The notes: generated by a model from the letters alone, not told the origin. A DNA stretch of 15,055 nucleotides from Lachnospiraceae bacterium UBA6452 (GCA_002441865.1 DJNY01000186.1:1-15055), one strand, 5' to 3'. Shown: positions 1 through 7,665, counted from the stretch's first letter. Program-made: numbers and translations.

Positions 1-808
1 TCTTTACAAATTGCCCTGCACTGTAGGTATCATCCCAGCCCACTACCTCGGCGGTATGATTCAGGCTCTTTGTCACATACGGGAAATAATAGGAGGTATC
101 TCCCCCTCCATCCGCCCGGTCCCGGTAATAAAGTCCGTAGCTGTAATAGCTGATCATCAGCCCTCCCGTCTGCAGGATCTGACGCTTGCAGGCATCTGTA
201 TCTGCCAGTGGCAATGTTTTAACAGAGACTACTTTATATTGCTGCCTGTACAGTTCCTGCTCAGGCAGCGCATACGCATCCGTGATCTGCCGCATCGGTA
301 CTTCCGCTTCCGGCACAGGTCCCATTCCGGCAAGTGTAGCTTCAAACAATGCCGTTCTTGAGTTTGTCCGTCTGCAAAATTGCTGGAAAGAGCTGTCAGC
401 CGCCTGCAGATGATATGCGGCATATGCCCCATGCAGCTCGGACAGATCCACATCTGCTCCCCTGTATCCTTTTCTAAGGAGCGCAGATTCCATCAGTGCA
501 ATTCCCGCATAATCCCAGCACAGTGCCAGATCCCGCTGATCTTTGACTGGCGTTACCATCTGCTCCTGTCTTGGATCATAGCTTGCAGGCAAACATTCTG
601 TCCCGGTCTGTACATTCTGCTCCGTCTCAATTTCAGTGCCTGCTTTTCTTCCGAGGCTTTCCAGTGCCTGCAGCTCCCTGTTCCACTGCATAACGGAAAA
701 ACTGTCCGCTGCCGCAAAAACAGACATTTTCAAAAATAACAGCAGCATACAGACTGACAGGAAACCTGCCAGTCCATATCTGCAATAGGATAAGCTTCTA
801 TTTTCCAT
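1..808 (-). CDS. Secreted C1 (papain-like) cysteine peptidase, 3' end outside the window
   Basis: This frame is open for 269 codons from ATG 808-806 to the left edge with no stop, so the gene is partial. Residues 1-34 look like a signal peptide: a basic start, a hydrophobic core around 12-32 and an Ala-rich end. The mature part has papain landmarks: VTPVKDQ (85-91, the Gln that forms the oxyanion hole), LCWDYA (96-101, Cys97 as nucleophile), DLSELHGAY (121-129) and LNHTAEVVGWDD (249-260, His251 as catalytic base). The catalytic Asn/Trp region would lie beyond the edge. The DLSELH block resembles Clostridial C1 peptidases with a lectin-like domain, as I recall them. The start overlaps the last 11 nt of the upstream repeat-protein gene, and GAAGGGGAAAT stands just before the ATG, so translation is probably coupled. 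The usual CGSCWAF reads LALCWDY here, but Cys and Trp are kept. Function is cell-envelope or extracellular proteolysis; the substrate is unknown. Confidence 0.85.
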   Translation of the reverse strand, partial: MENRSLSYCRYGLAGFLSVCMLLLFLKMSVFAAADSFSVMQWNRELQALESLGRKAGTEIETEQNVQTGTECLPASYDPRQEQMVTPVKDQRDLALCWDYAGIALMESALLRKGYRGADVDLSELHGAYAAYHLQAADSSFQQFCRRTNSRTALFEATLAGMGPVPEAEVPMRQITDAYALPEQELYRQQYKVVSVKTLPLADTDACKRQILQTGGLMISYYSYGLYYRDRADGGGDTSYYFPYVTKSLNHTAEVVGWDDTYSAGQFVK

Positions 809-3800
809 ATTTCCCCTTCAAAAGCTTTGCATACACTGTCTGTTTTTCCTTTGGAACCGCAAACTGTATCTTTGTCCTGCAGCCTCGAAATGCCTCTTTT
901 CCGACCTTTCGCAGCTGCAGCGTGCGGATCGTTACTTTTTTCAGCTTTTTACACTGATAAAAAGCTCTCTTTCCGATCGTCTGTACCTGTTCCGGCAGCG
1001 TGAGCTTCTGCAGCTTTTTACAGCCCTGAAAAGTGCTGTTTCCAATTTTCGTTACACTGCTGCCAATCTGGCAGCTTTCCAGCTTACCTGCGTTCCTGAA
1101 CATATAATCCGGAATTGTCTGCAGCTTATCCGGCAGTTTGACCTTTTTCAGAGAGACTGCATTTTGCAGCATTCCCGTTCCGACACGCAGCAGAGACGCA
1201 TCCTGTGCAAAAGTAAATTTACCGAGTCTGCTGCAATCGGCAAATGCGTATTTTCCAATCTGCAATACGCTCCGTGGTATTTTTACGCTTTTTAATGCAC
1301 CGCATTTGTAAAACGCCTTATTTCCTATCTGCAGAAGTCCTTCTTTTAAACTCAGACTCTTCAGTTTCTTACATCCTTCAAAAGCACTGCTGCCAATTCG
1401 GAGCACCGCACCCGGTATCGTGATCTTCTCAAGTGCCACACAGTTTTTAAATGCTTTCTCTTCTATCACCGTCACATTGTTTCCTATGTTCACCTTTGTA
1501 AGTTTTTCACAATTTTCAAATGCACTCTTTCCAATCCTGGTAATACCGCTGCCCATCACAACTTCCTTCAGGTTGCTCTGTCCGTAGAATGCTTTTTCCG
1601 CAATTTCCGTGATCGTCAACGTTTTTCCCGCCACCCTGATCACATCCGGTATGACCAGTTTCTCCTGTCCAGCGGATCCACTTAACCAGATAGTCAGAGT
1701 TCCGTCTTCATTTTTATGTAGTGTATAGGTCACTTCATCTATCGTGTAATTGGTAGAAGATCCCTGCTCCAAAGCCTCCAGAATCTTTTTCTGCAGTTCT
1801 GCGGAAATTCCCTGCTCTGTATTTTCCTGTTCTCCGGACGGTTTTCCTGCACCGGCAGCCTGTTTTCGATAATAAAATTTTACAATGGTACAGCCATCCG
1901 CACTGACCGTAACAAGCTGGCTGTCCGGCTTTTCATAGCCGTTTATGGTAATCGGGAAGATCCGTACCTGTGTATCTGCCAGTGCCTTTTTCTCCTGCCC
2001 CTCTGTTTTGGGGCAGTATGGCACATACTTTTGCAGATCTGTTTCCTTTTCATCCGGCTGCAGATAATACTGCACCTCATAGGTTACAAAAGTTGGTGCA
2101 TATTCTGCCTGCAGCGTGATCACACCATTTTCTCCTCCTGTCAGATTCCTGGCTGATTCTGACAAAAGAAGTCCTTCCTTTGTCCGCCAGCCTTTAAATA
2201 CATACCCTTTTTTGACAGGCTGTGGAAGTGCAATATTCTCTTCATACACGGATACTCTTTCATATCCATCCTCTTTTTTGACAAAATCCCTGATCTGATC
2301 CTCCAAAATACTGCCACCGGCCGGATCCAGCCGCAACAGGCAGCGGTCTGCCTCCCATTTCGCATATAATGTGTGGCTCTGTCCCGGATTGTAACGCATA
2401 CCGGGCTGATACAGCTTTTCCATATTGTTTTCCTCTGCCCAGCCCAGCAGGTGATATCCTTCTTTTTGGGCATCAGGCAGAAGAATTGTTTCTCCCGTTC
2501 CCCAGCCGGCATAAATGACGCCATCTCCTGTCGCTGATACCTTTTGCAGTGCATCTCCGATCCTTGTCTTTTTCTCCGCATCTGCATACCAGCCAAGAAA
2601 AGCTGCTTTTGACACACTCATAGCCTGTTCACAGTTTCCACCATCCGTATTGTAGGTAACTGTATATTCCCGGTGCAGCTGCGCAGGCAGTGTATAAAAA
2701 GCCGTACTGCTCCAGTTTGCGTATTTTGTAATGACCGCACCATTTTTTGTTGTCAGGTTCCGGAATACCGCCCCGGGAACCGCACCTGTGTCTCCCCAGT
2801 TTAAAAAACTTCTGACCGCTGTAACGGGATTCGCCATTCCTTCCGCTCCATTTGTATTTACTGTGATCGTATACACAGGGGCATTCCCCGGTGCAGCAGG
2901 ATAAACAGCAGTTTCCCCATACTTACAGTTCAGTGCAGCAGGAACACCGCTGCCACCATTGCCATCATAAACAACCTTATATTCCGCCGGTAAAACAGAA
3001 AAATGAAAAGCCATATGATGGATTTTTGACGGGTCGGTGATCGCTGTACTTCCCACTCCCGCATTTGTAGGAAGGTATATATGCTGCTCAAAACTCACTG
3101 TCTTCTCTTTTTCATACTCCCGGTCACCGCTGTAAGAAGCATTTTTGATGTAACGGACACCCTTGTAGGCACTGTCTGCATGATCTGTCGCATTCAGCGG
3201 ATAAGTGGATCCGCGGCTGTTGCTGTCCTTGTCTGTAGCAGGTTCTACCGTCAGGGCGTAGCCCAGAGGTTTCGTCATGGAAAACTGGATCATGGCATGT
3301 GGATAGGAAATTTTTCCGCCACTCTTCAATGTTTTCACATCCGCAAGCGCATCCTCCTTTTGAGAAACGATATGATAGGTATGTGTCCCGCCTCCGATGA
3401 CTTTCAGACTATATTTTGCGCCTGAAACCGTCGTACTCATGGCTGTCTGTCTTTGGGAAATCTGTTTTGTCTTATCAATATTCCCAATCTTTACCGTAGC
3501 CTTGCCAGCCTGTGGTCCGTCAAACACGATATAATAATAGCCGCTTGTACTTGAAAAATTAGTGGCACCTACCCTATCACAGGCCGCAAGTGTCTGATAG
3601 TACTGCATATTATCGGTAAAATGTGCGCCCGTGATCAGCCCGCACTCCATGCAGATATCATCCCCGTAATAGTCCAGCGTCTCCGAAAGACGCACCGAAT
3701 TTTCCAGCAGCTGCTTCTGTTCCTCCTCTGTCAGGCAGCACAGCCATACCGCCAGTTCTTCATCTCCGTAGGTATTCAGACAATATTCCAGTTCTTCTTC

Positions 3801-4025
3801 CGTCAGGTCAAGCGGATGTTGCAAAAACAGATCTTCGCCCGTCATGCCTTCCGTCCGGTCTGTTTTCTCCACTGCTTCCGCCGCATTGCCTGACAACGTT
3901 GCATTTGCCGACACCGTCTCTGCCCGGTCTGTTTCCGAAGCTGCATGCAGCTGCATCAGGCTTCCTGCCAAAAGGGAAGTACTGAGCATGCAGCAGGTTA
4001 CCCATTTACATACTTTTCTTTTCAT
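798..4025 (-). CDS. Secreted BspA-like leucine-rich-repeat surface protein with InlB-type repeats
   Basis: The protein has 1075 residues. I chose ATG 4025 because AAAAGGAGGAAAC precedes it and MKRKVCKW begins a signal peptide (1-29, ending LHAAS); upstream in-frame codons do not look coded. Residues 30-115 are acidic with two TEEE-type helical segments. Residues 150-345 form a probable beta-rich domain I cannot name. Residues 348-645 hold InlB/Flg_new-type repeats (YDGNGG, YNTDGG, AFLGWY, LYAKWE, FKGWRT). Residues 648-720 look MucBP-like (YEVQYYLQ, ITINGYEKP, VKFYYRK). A low-complexity linker precedes about ten LRR_5/BspA repeats (806-1050) of the type I..IG..AF..C..L..V.IP. The C-terminus is lysine-rich, with no LPXTG motif or membrane anchor. 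Such proteins usually act in adhesion or host-protein binding; the ligand here is unknown. The gene has its own promoter and leader, and its last 11 nt overlap the C1 peptidase start. Confidence 0.88.
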   Translation of the reverse strand: MKRKVCKWVTCCMLSTSLLAGSLMQLHAASETDRAETVSANATLSGNAAEAVEKTDRTEGMTGEDLFLQHPLDLTEEELEYCLNTYGDEELAVWLCCLTEEEQKQLLENSVRLSETLDYYGDDICMECGLITGAHFTDNMQYYQTLAACDRVGATNFSSTSGYYYIVFDGPQAGKATVKIGNIDKTKQISQRQTAMSTTVSGAKYSLKVIGGGTHTYHIVSQKEDALADVKTLKSGGKISYPHAMIQFSMTKPLGYALTVEPATDKDSNSRGSTYPLNATDHADSAYKGVRYIKNASYSGDREYEKEKTVSFEQHIYLPTNAGVGSTAITDPSKIHHMAFHFSVLPAEYKVVYDGNGGSGVPAALNCKYGETAVYPAAPGNAPVYTITVNTNGAEGMANPVTAVRSFLNWGDTGAVPGAVFRNLTTKNGAVITKYANWSSTAFYTLPAQLHREYTVTYNTDGGNCEQAMSVSKAAFLGWYADAEKKTRIGDALQKVSATGDGVIYAGWGTGETILLPDAQKEGYHLLGWAEENNMEKLYQPGMRYNPGQSHTLYAKWEADRCLLRLDPAGGSILEDQIRDFVKKEDGYERVSVYEENIALPQPVKKGYVFKGWRTKEGLLLSESARNLTGGENGVITLQAEYAPTFVTYEVQYYLQPDEKETDLQKYVPYCPKTEGQEKKALADTQVRIFPITINGYEKPDSQLVTVSADGCTIVKFYYRKQAAGAGKPSGEQENTEQGISAELQKKILEALEQGSSTNYTIDEVTYTLHKNEDGTLTIWLSGSAGQEKLVIPDVIRVAGKTLTITEIAEKAFYGQSNLKEVVMGSGITRIGKSAFENCEKLTKVNIGNNVTVIEEKAFKNCVALEKITIPGAVLRIGSSAFEGCKKLKSLSLKEGLLQIGNKAFYKCGALKSVKIPRSVLQIGKYAFADCSRLGKFTFAQDASLLRVGTGMLQNAVSLKKVKLPDKLQTIPDYMFRNAGKLESCQIGSSVTKIGNSTFQGCKKLQKLTLPEQVQTIGKRAFYQCKKLKKVTIRTLQLRKVGKEAFRGCRTKIQFAVPKEKQTVYAKLLKGKYGK

Positions 4026-4189
4026 GTTTCCTCCTTTTGCGAAAAAAAGGACACAAAAAGATACGGTTCCTTTTCTCCGCTTTCTTGATTGATAATTTGT
4101 AGTGTCGTGAAATCTCTGGCTGAAATGCCCTGATTGACTGATCGTCATAAGATATAAGGGAACTACCCTTATACAAGATTCACTTCGTG
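4026..4189 (-). promoter_or_regulatory. Structured 5' leader of the repeat-protein gene
   Basis: About 160 nt of untranslated leader separates the predicted start of transcription near 4189 from ATG 4025. I see no coding frame with a ribosome site in it. It carries three structures. Near the 5' end, TATAAGGG (4160-4153) and CCCTTATA (4173-4166) form an 8-bp stem with a 5-nt loop. Near the 3' end, GCGGAGAAAAGGA (4080-4068) can pair over 13 positions, two of them G-U, with TCCTTTTTTTCGC (4051-4039). Alternatively TCCTTTT (4051-4045) can pair with AAAAGGA (4038-4032), which is part of the ribosome site. The last two pairings exclude each other. The layout suggests post-transcriptional control; no known riboswitch class is recognised. 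Confidence 0.5.
4153..4173. repeat. 8-bp inverted repeat at the start of the leader
   Basis: TATAAGGG and CCCTTATA are perfect reverse complements separated by AACTA on the plus strand. The element begins roughly 15 nt downstream of the predicted transcription start. It could be a 5' stabilising hairpin or an operator. Nothing in the sequence decides between them. Confidence 0.5.
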
Positions 4190-4195
4190 GTTGTA

Positions 4196-4225
4196 AGTAT
4201 AGCAAACGGATATCCTGTTAGTCAA
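4196..4225 (-). promoter_or_regulatory. Predicted sigma-A promoter for repeat protein and C1 peptidase
   Basis: Reading the minus strand, TTGACT (4225-4220) is a near-consensus -35 box and TATACT (4201-4196) a good -10 box, with an 18-bp spacer. Transcription should begin near 4189. The -35 box lies inside the loop of a perfect 14-bp inverted repeat, and half of that repeat fills most of the spacer. Activity may therefore depend on DNA structure or on a protein bound to the palindrome. Confidence 0.7.
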
Positions 4226-4249
4226 TGACAATTTTCAGGATATCCGTTT
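4204..4249. terminator. Perfect 14-bp inverted repeat after the capsule operon, probable terminator
   Basis: AAACGGATATCCTG (4204-4217) and CAGGATATCCGTTT (4236-4249) are exact reverse complements around an 18-nt loop. The element begins 10 nt past the stop codon of the co-polymerase gene, where a terminator for the long operon would be expected. On the minus strand the stem is followed only by TTTGCTATAC, so the U-tract is poor. The plus-strand side is more T-rich. Partial termination, a role as operator, or both are possible, since the next gene's -35 box sits in the loop. Confidence 0.55.
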
Positions 4250-4259
4250 CATTTATTTC

Positions 4260-5606
4260 TTATTTCTGCAAAAGGATCGCACCCAGTATCTTTTCTTCAT
4301 ATACCGCCATATTTTCCAAAGTATTCTCCAGTGCTCCATATGTGACTTTTCCCTCCGGCAGGCAAAGCAAAATAGCATCTGCCTCTGCAAGTTGCTGTCC
4401 GGCACGCTTTTCTTCATATACTGCTGCTTCCTGCACACTATATACAGTCAGCTTTGTTTCATCAGATATCTTCTTACACATTGTATCCAGTTTATCCGCA
4501 TCCATCACACCTGTCCCTAACAGACAAAGTGCTCCGTTTTCTTTTCCTGTCAGATTATGGAAATGAAAATACAAATGCGTCTGCTGTTCTTCCCTTGGGA
4601 TATTCCATGCATATGAAATATGAAAGGAATCTTTCAAGTTTCTTGCTGTCCAGATATAATCCGTCCAGGAAAAACAAAATGCCAGACAGATCAGTCCTGC
4701 CAGAATGCCTGTCAGAAGCCCTTTCACAGCACTTTTGATTACCGTTTTATACTTTATGACAGTATCCTGCTCCGCTTCCGTTACAATCGTTTCTCCGATC
4801 TGCGGTCTTTCTTCGGCACTCAACTTGCGATACTGCTTCACATATTTCTTTTCTGTTTTTCCGAGTGCTTCGTAATCGATATCTTTTTGCGCGGCATATA
4901 CGCTTTCCTGATTGATATTAGCTGCCTGTGTATCCCTAAGTGTTGTATCTCTCGCCACATATTGATAGGTCTGCAGCATATAACAGCGGAACTGGCCACG
5001 TGCCTGCTCCACAGCAGGATAAATCTGCTGCATCAGATACTGGTCTGTAGCATGCAGCAACACATCCAGTATCTCCTGATCCGGTGCTGTCACATAGATC
5101 ACAAGCACCTGACCCGTGCTTGTATCAAAGGTAAACAAATCTGATACCCTGCTGCCTTCCGTATCCATGGATAATTGTTCTGCAAGCTGTTTTTCCAGAT
5201 AAGAGACCGCTTCTTCACTTTTAAAAAGATTCACGATCTGTGTGATTGCTTCTGCATACCAGAACCCTTCCGCCCCCTGATCGAAACCGTATCGCAATGC
5301 CCCCGTATACTTTTGTTCCGGATCAATCTTCATATAAAGCGCTTTCTGATTATAATCGCTCTGCTGTTCATACAGATCCAGATCCGTCAGATACTTCTGT
5401 ACCTGCGTTTTCTGTTCTTCTGATAACGTCAGTTCCGTTTCCGTCTGCTGTTTTTTCAGACTGTCTTTCTGCTCTTTCCAGTTCTTTCCTGCAAAGACTA
5501 TACAGAAAACCACAGCAAAAAGAAGAACGATCCAGATCCGTCTTTTCCAATATCCCAGAAGTCCTCTACTGTCCATATATTTTCTGTCATAATGATACTT
5601 TCTCAT
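4260..5606 (-). CDS. Wzz-like polysaccharide co-polymerase with degenerate kinase-like tail
   Basis: This 448-residue protein has the layout of a polysaccharide chain-length regulator. A short basic cytoplasmic end is followed by a membrane helix at 22-40, a charged, helical extracellular region with coiled-coil character (41-285), and a second membrane helix around 289-312. The cytoplasmic tail (320-448) resembles the end of bacterial tyrosine kinases: a NIP(R/E) link near 335, then AILLCLPEGKVTYGALENTL (411-430) and LGAILLQ near the end, matching the family's 'DgviLVvr.g.t...al...l' block and final strand. However, the position expected for the Walker A P-loop reads CLLGTGVMDADK, without GK(S/T), and there is no clear Walker B or tyrosine cluster. 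It is thus probably a non-catalytic remnant or scaffold. The start overlaps the polymerase gene by 20 nt after AGGAGAAGG. A later ATG at 5576 is a less likely start. It is the last gene of the operon. Confidence 0.75.
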   Translation of the reverse strand: MRKYHYDRKYMDSRGLLGYWKRRIWIVLLFAVVFCIVFAGKNWKEQKDSLKKQQTETELTLSEEQKTQVQKYLTDLDLYEQQSDYNQKALYMKIDPEQKYTGALRYGFDQGAEGFWYAEAITQIVNLFKSEEAVSYLEKQLAEQLSMDTEGSRVSDLFTFDTSTGQVLVIYVTAPDQEILDVLLHATDQYLMQQIYPAVEQARGQFRCYMLQTYQYVARDTTLRDTQAANINQESVYAAQKDIDYEALGKTEKKYVKQYRKLSAEERPQIGETIVTEAEQDTVIKYKTVIKSAVKGLLTGILAGLICLAFCFSWTDYIWTARNLKDSFHISYAWNIPREEQQTHLYFHFHNLTGKENGALCLLGTGVMDADKLDTMCKKISDETKLTVYSVQEAAVYEEKRAGQQLAEADAILLCLPEGKVTYGALENTLENMAVYEEKILGAILLQK

Positions 5607-6786
5607 ATACCTTCTCCTCTTTTTTCCCTCTTAACATACCATTTTGCCTCCTATCTACCGCTCCCAGTTCCGATGGCAACATCTCCCGCACAAGCAAAAG
5701 CAGAAGCGGATTATAGGTCAGATACATTGACTGTGGATTCACCATACCAAAAACCATGCTGATCAATACACATATAAGTAAGATTCTTTCGTTTTGCATC
5801 ACCAGTCTGTACAACAACAGACTCATTAGAATACAATATACCAAAATAAAAACCGTTCCATACAAAAGCATCTGCATCAGATAAGCATTATCCACATAAT
5901 TATAAACGGCATCGGGCTTATAATACAGTGTTGAAGCACCGATAAATTTAATCTTCTGTCCAAACCATGTAAAACCGTATTGTTCGATTGCCTCATATCC
6001 CAGTTTCAGGCGGTTATTTGACGCATAATTCCATTTTTCCCAGACCGGGTTTCCCTTCTGATATGCCATCGTCACGCCGATACTGGAGATCAGGCATATC
6101 CACGGAACAAGCATAAGCACATAGGCAAGCCACTGCGGAAATTTCTTTCCGGCAAAAAAATTCTCACACATCAGACAGCAGACAACGAGTAATATACTTA
6201 ACAAAAAATCTGACCTGCCATTGGTCAGATAATATAATATCCCGTTACTCATCAGAATAACAAGTGCTGCAAATCCCTTCAGCCTGTTCTTCATGGCAAT
6301 CCATGCGATTGCTGTAAAAAATCCGAAATGACTGGCAAGCATGCAATGCGTAAATCCAAGGCCATGTCTGTTTCTGGCTCCTTCTTCCCAGATCACATCT
6401 TCCAGCACACCTGCCTTTGCAGCCAGCACTGTAGTCAGAAAAAGAAGCAGCTGCACCCAGAACATGATCTTGCAAAGTTTCCGAAAGGATACATTCCTGC
6501 CACTGTAAATAAGTGCAAACATCGCTGCAAATGGCAGTTTATCAATTCTAAATGCGATCCACACGAAAAAGAGTGTTCCAATCAGCATCAACAGTTCCTT
6601 CGGTGTTCTGTCCACATCAAGTACTGTTTTTATCAGGCAACAGAAGAGCACTACATACATGACAGGATCTGAAATCAGCTTCATTGGCAGTAAATTTTTA
6701 AAATACGTATATTTTAAAAGCCCTACCACAAGCCATATGACCAATACTGAAAAATATAAGCCTTCCCCCCATTGCTTCTCTCTCAT
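5587..6786 (-). CDS. Wzy-like polysaccharide polymerase (multi-pass membrane protein)
   Basis: The 399-residue product is mostly hydrophobic, with about ten predicted membrane helices. It has a large extracytoplasmic loop near 240-300 containing many Trp, Tyr and Asn residues. Features seen in O-antigen polymerase/ligase and EpsG-like proteins are RNRHGLGFTH (138-147), TNGRSDF (188-194) and YVDNAYLMQMLLYG (297-310). Such enzymes join lipid-linked repeat units outside the membrane. Wzy proteins are poorly conserved, so the call rests on topology, these motifs and the place next to a Wzz-like gene. Its ATG overlaps the LicD stop codon as ATGA, with GGAG eight bases upstream, which points to coupled translation. 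A membrane transferase or ligase of the same superfamily is the main alternative. Confidence 0.75.
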   Translation of the reverse strand: MREKQWGEGLYFSVLVIWLVVGLLKYTYFKNLLPMKLISDPVMYVVLFCCLIKTVLDVDRTPKELLMLIGTLFFVWIAFRIDKLPFAAMFALIYSGRNVSFRKLCKIMFWVQLLLFLTTVLAAKAGVLEDVIWEEGARNRHGLGFTHCMLASHFGFFTAIAWIAMKNRLKGFAALVILMSNGILYYLTNGRSDFLLSILLVVCCLMCENFFAGKKFPQWLAYVLMLVPWICLISSIGVTMAYQKGNPVWEKWNYASNNRLKLGYEAIEQYGFTWFGQKIKFIGASTLYYKPDAVYNYVDNAYLMQMLLYGTVFILVYCILMSLLLYRLVMQNERILLICVLISMVFGMVNPQSMYLTYNPLLLLLVREMLPSELGAVDRRQNGMLRGKKEEKVYEKVSL

Positions 6787-7658
6787 AACCTATCTCCGTT
6801 TTCCCGTTGTATGGCCCGTACAAACTGCAGATAGCCACTATGCTTCGGATGGCGCTCCTCTTCAGGGGGCAGGTCATTGTAATTACCATAAAGCTGAGTT
6901 AAATATGGTTGTACCTGGTTAGGGATCGGCAGCATATATCCACAAAAAGGGACTCTTTTATATGGCAGTAAAATATTTTTATCCATTATTTCTCTCTGAT
7001 AACCCGCAAGTCCAAACAGACTGCATACTTTATCTGCGGTCTCCGTTTTTTTTGCTGTTATGATCTTCTTGCTGACACGGGCATACCAGTTAAATAACCT
7101 GTCCGGTGTTATTTTCACAATTATTTTGGATATTTCATGCGCTACCCTGCCTTTATTTTTAGTAGGGTGTCTGTAAACCGACAAATAATGCACGATCACA
7201 AAAATACGTTGCAACAGTCTTCCCATCTTTCCATCCGGAACACCATCGATCGGATGGATATCAAGCTTCGGTGCTGCACTTTGCGGATAGTCTCCCTGTG
7301 GCAGATATAACAAATGCCCAATCGGTGCATCCGGTATAATCTGCGCCGCAACCGGCGAATACCGATATTCTGACAATTTGTTATTCTGTTTTGCAAAAAG
7401 CTGCTCCATCCGCTCAAAATCAGGGCGCATCATAGCAAGATCAATATCATCATCCCACGGAATAAAGCCCTGATGCCTGACCGCTCCCAGTGTAGATCCC
7501 CCTGCAAGGAAATAGGCAATCCCATTTTCTTTACAAAAGTCATCAAACATCAGAAGCATGTCCAAAAGATATTTTTGATAGCAAACCAGTGATTTCATCA
7601 TATGATCATTCATTTCTTCGGATTCTATATATATTCCATTTTCTGTAAGAATATGCAA
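6783..7658 (-). CDS. LicD-family nucleotidyl/phosphotransferase
   Basis: LicD proteins move a phosphorylated group, classically phosphocholine from CDP-choline, onto cell-surface sugars. The family signature is clear: GGSTLGAVRHQGF (53-65) followed by IPWDDDID (66-73), an acidic metal site; DIHPIDG (133-139); and DLPPEEERHPKH (262-273). The protein has no membrane segment and should act in the cytoplasm. The open frame from 7658 uses TTG and lies 7 nt after the ABC ATPase gene, with AGAGG about a dozen bases upstream. An ATG at 7613 (residue 16 in this numbering) is the main alternative start but has only a weak ribosome site. No choline kinase or CTP:phosphocholine cytidylyltransferase gene is in the window, so the donor is unknown. 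Phosphoglycerol or phosphoribitol is equally possible given the neighbouring genes. Confidence 0.88.
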   Translation of the reverse strand: MHILTENGIYIESEEMNDHMMKSLVCYQKYLLDMLLMFDDFCKENGIAYFLAGGSTLGAVRHQGFIPWDDDIDLAMMRPDFERMEQLFAKQNNKLSEYRYSPVAAQIIPDAPIGHLLYLPQGDYPQSAAPKLDIHPIDGVPDGKMGRLLQRIFVIVHYLSVYRHPTKNKGRVAHEISKIIVKITPDRLFNWYARVSKKIITAKKTETADKVCSLFGLAGYQREIMDKNILLPYKRVPFCGYMLPIPNQVQPYLTQLYGNYNDLPPEEERHPKHSGYLQFVRAIQRENGDRL

Positions 7659-7665
7659 TCGGTAT

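Noticed and set aside
798..1700. Tandem DNA repeats in the 3' part of the repeat-protein gene
   Set aside because: The similarity follows the protein repeat period of the leucine-rich repeats, and the DNA copies are diverged. It is explained by the coding sequence.
2141..2617. Open frame of 158 codons overlapping the repeat protein
   Set aside because: It is a shadow frame inside a well-supported gene, lacks a good ribosome site and has no recognisable motif.
4039..4080. The 13-bp leader hairpin as an intrinsic terminator
   Set aside because: Its U-run lies inside the 3' arm of the stem, and the sequence after the stem is A-rich (the ribosome site), so it lacks the U-tract a terminator requires.
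4026..4205. 60 extra N-terminal codons on the repeat protein if read from ATG 4205
   Set aside because: The ATG at 4025 has a near-perfect ribosome site and starts a normal signal peptide. The extra codons overlap the predicted promoter and leader structures and do not resemble protein sequence of this family.
4204..4249. Invertible (phase-variable) promoter
   Set aside because: The inverted repeats are only 18 bp apart, far less than invertible capsule promoters need, and no recombinase gene is in the window.
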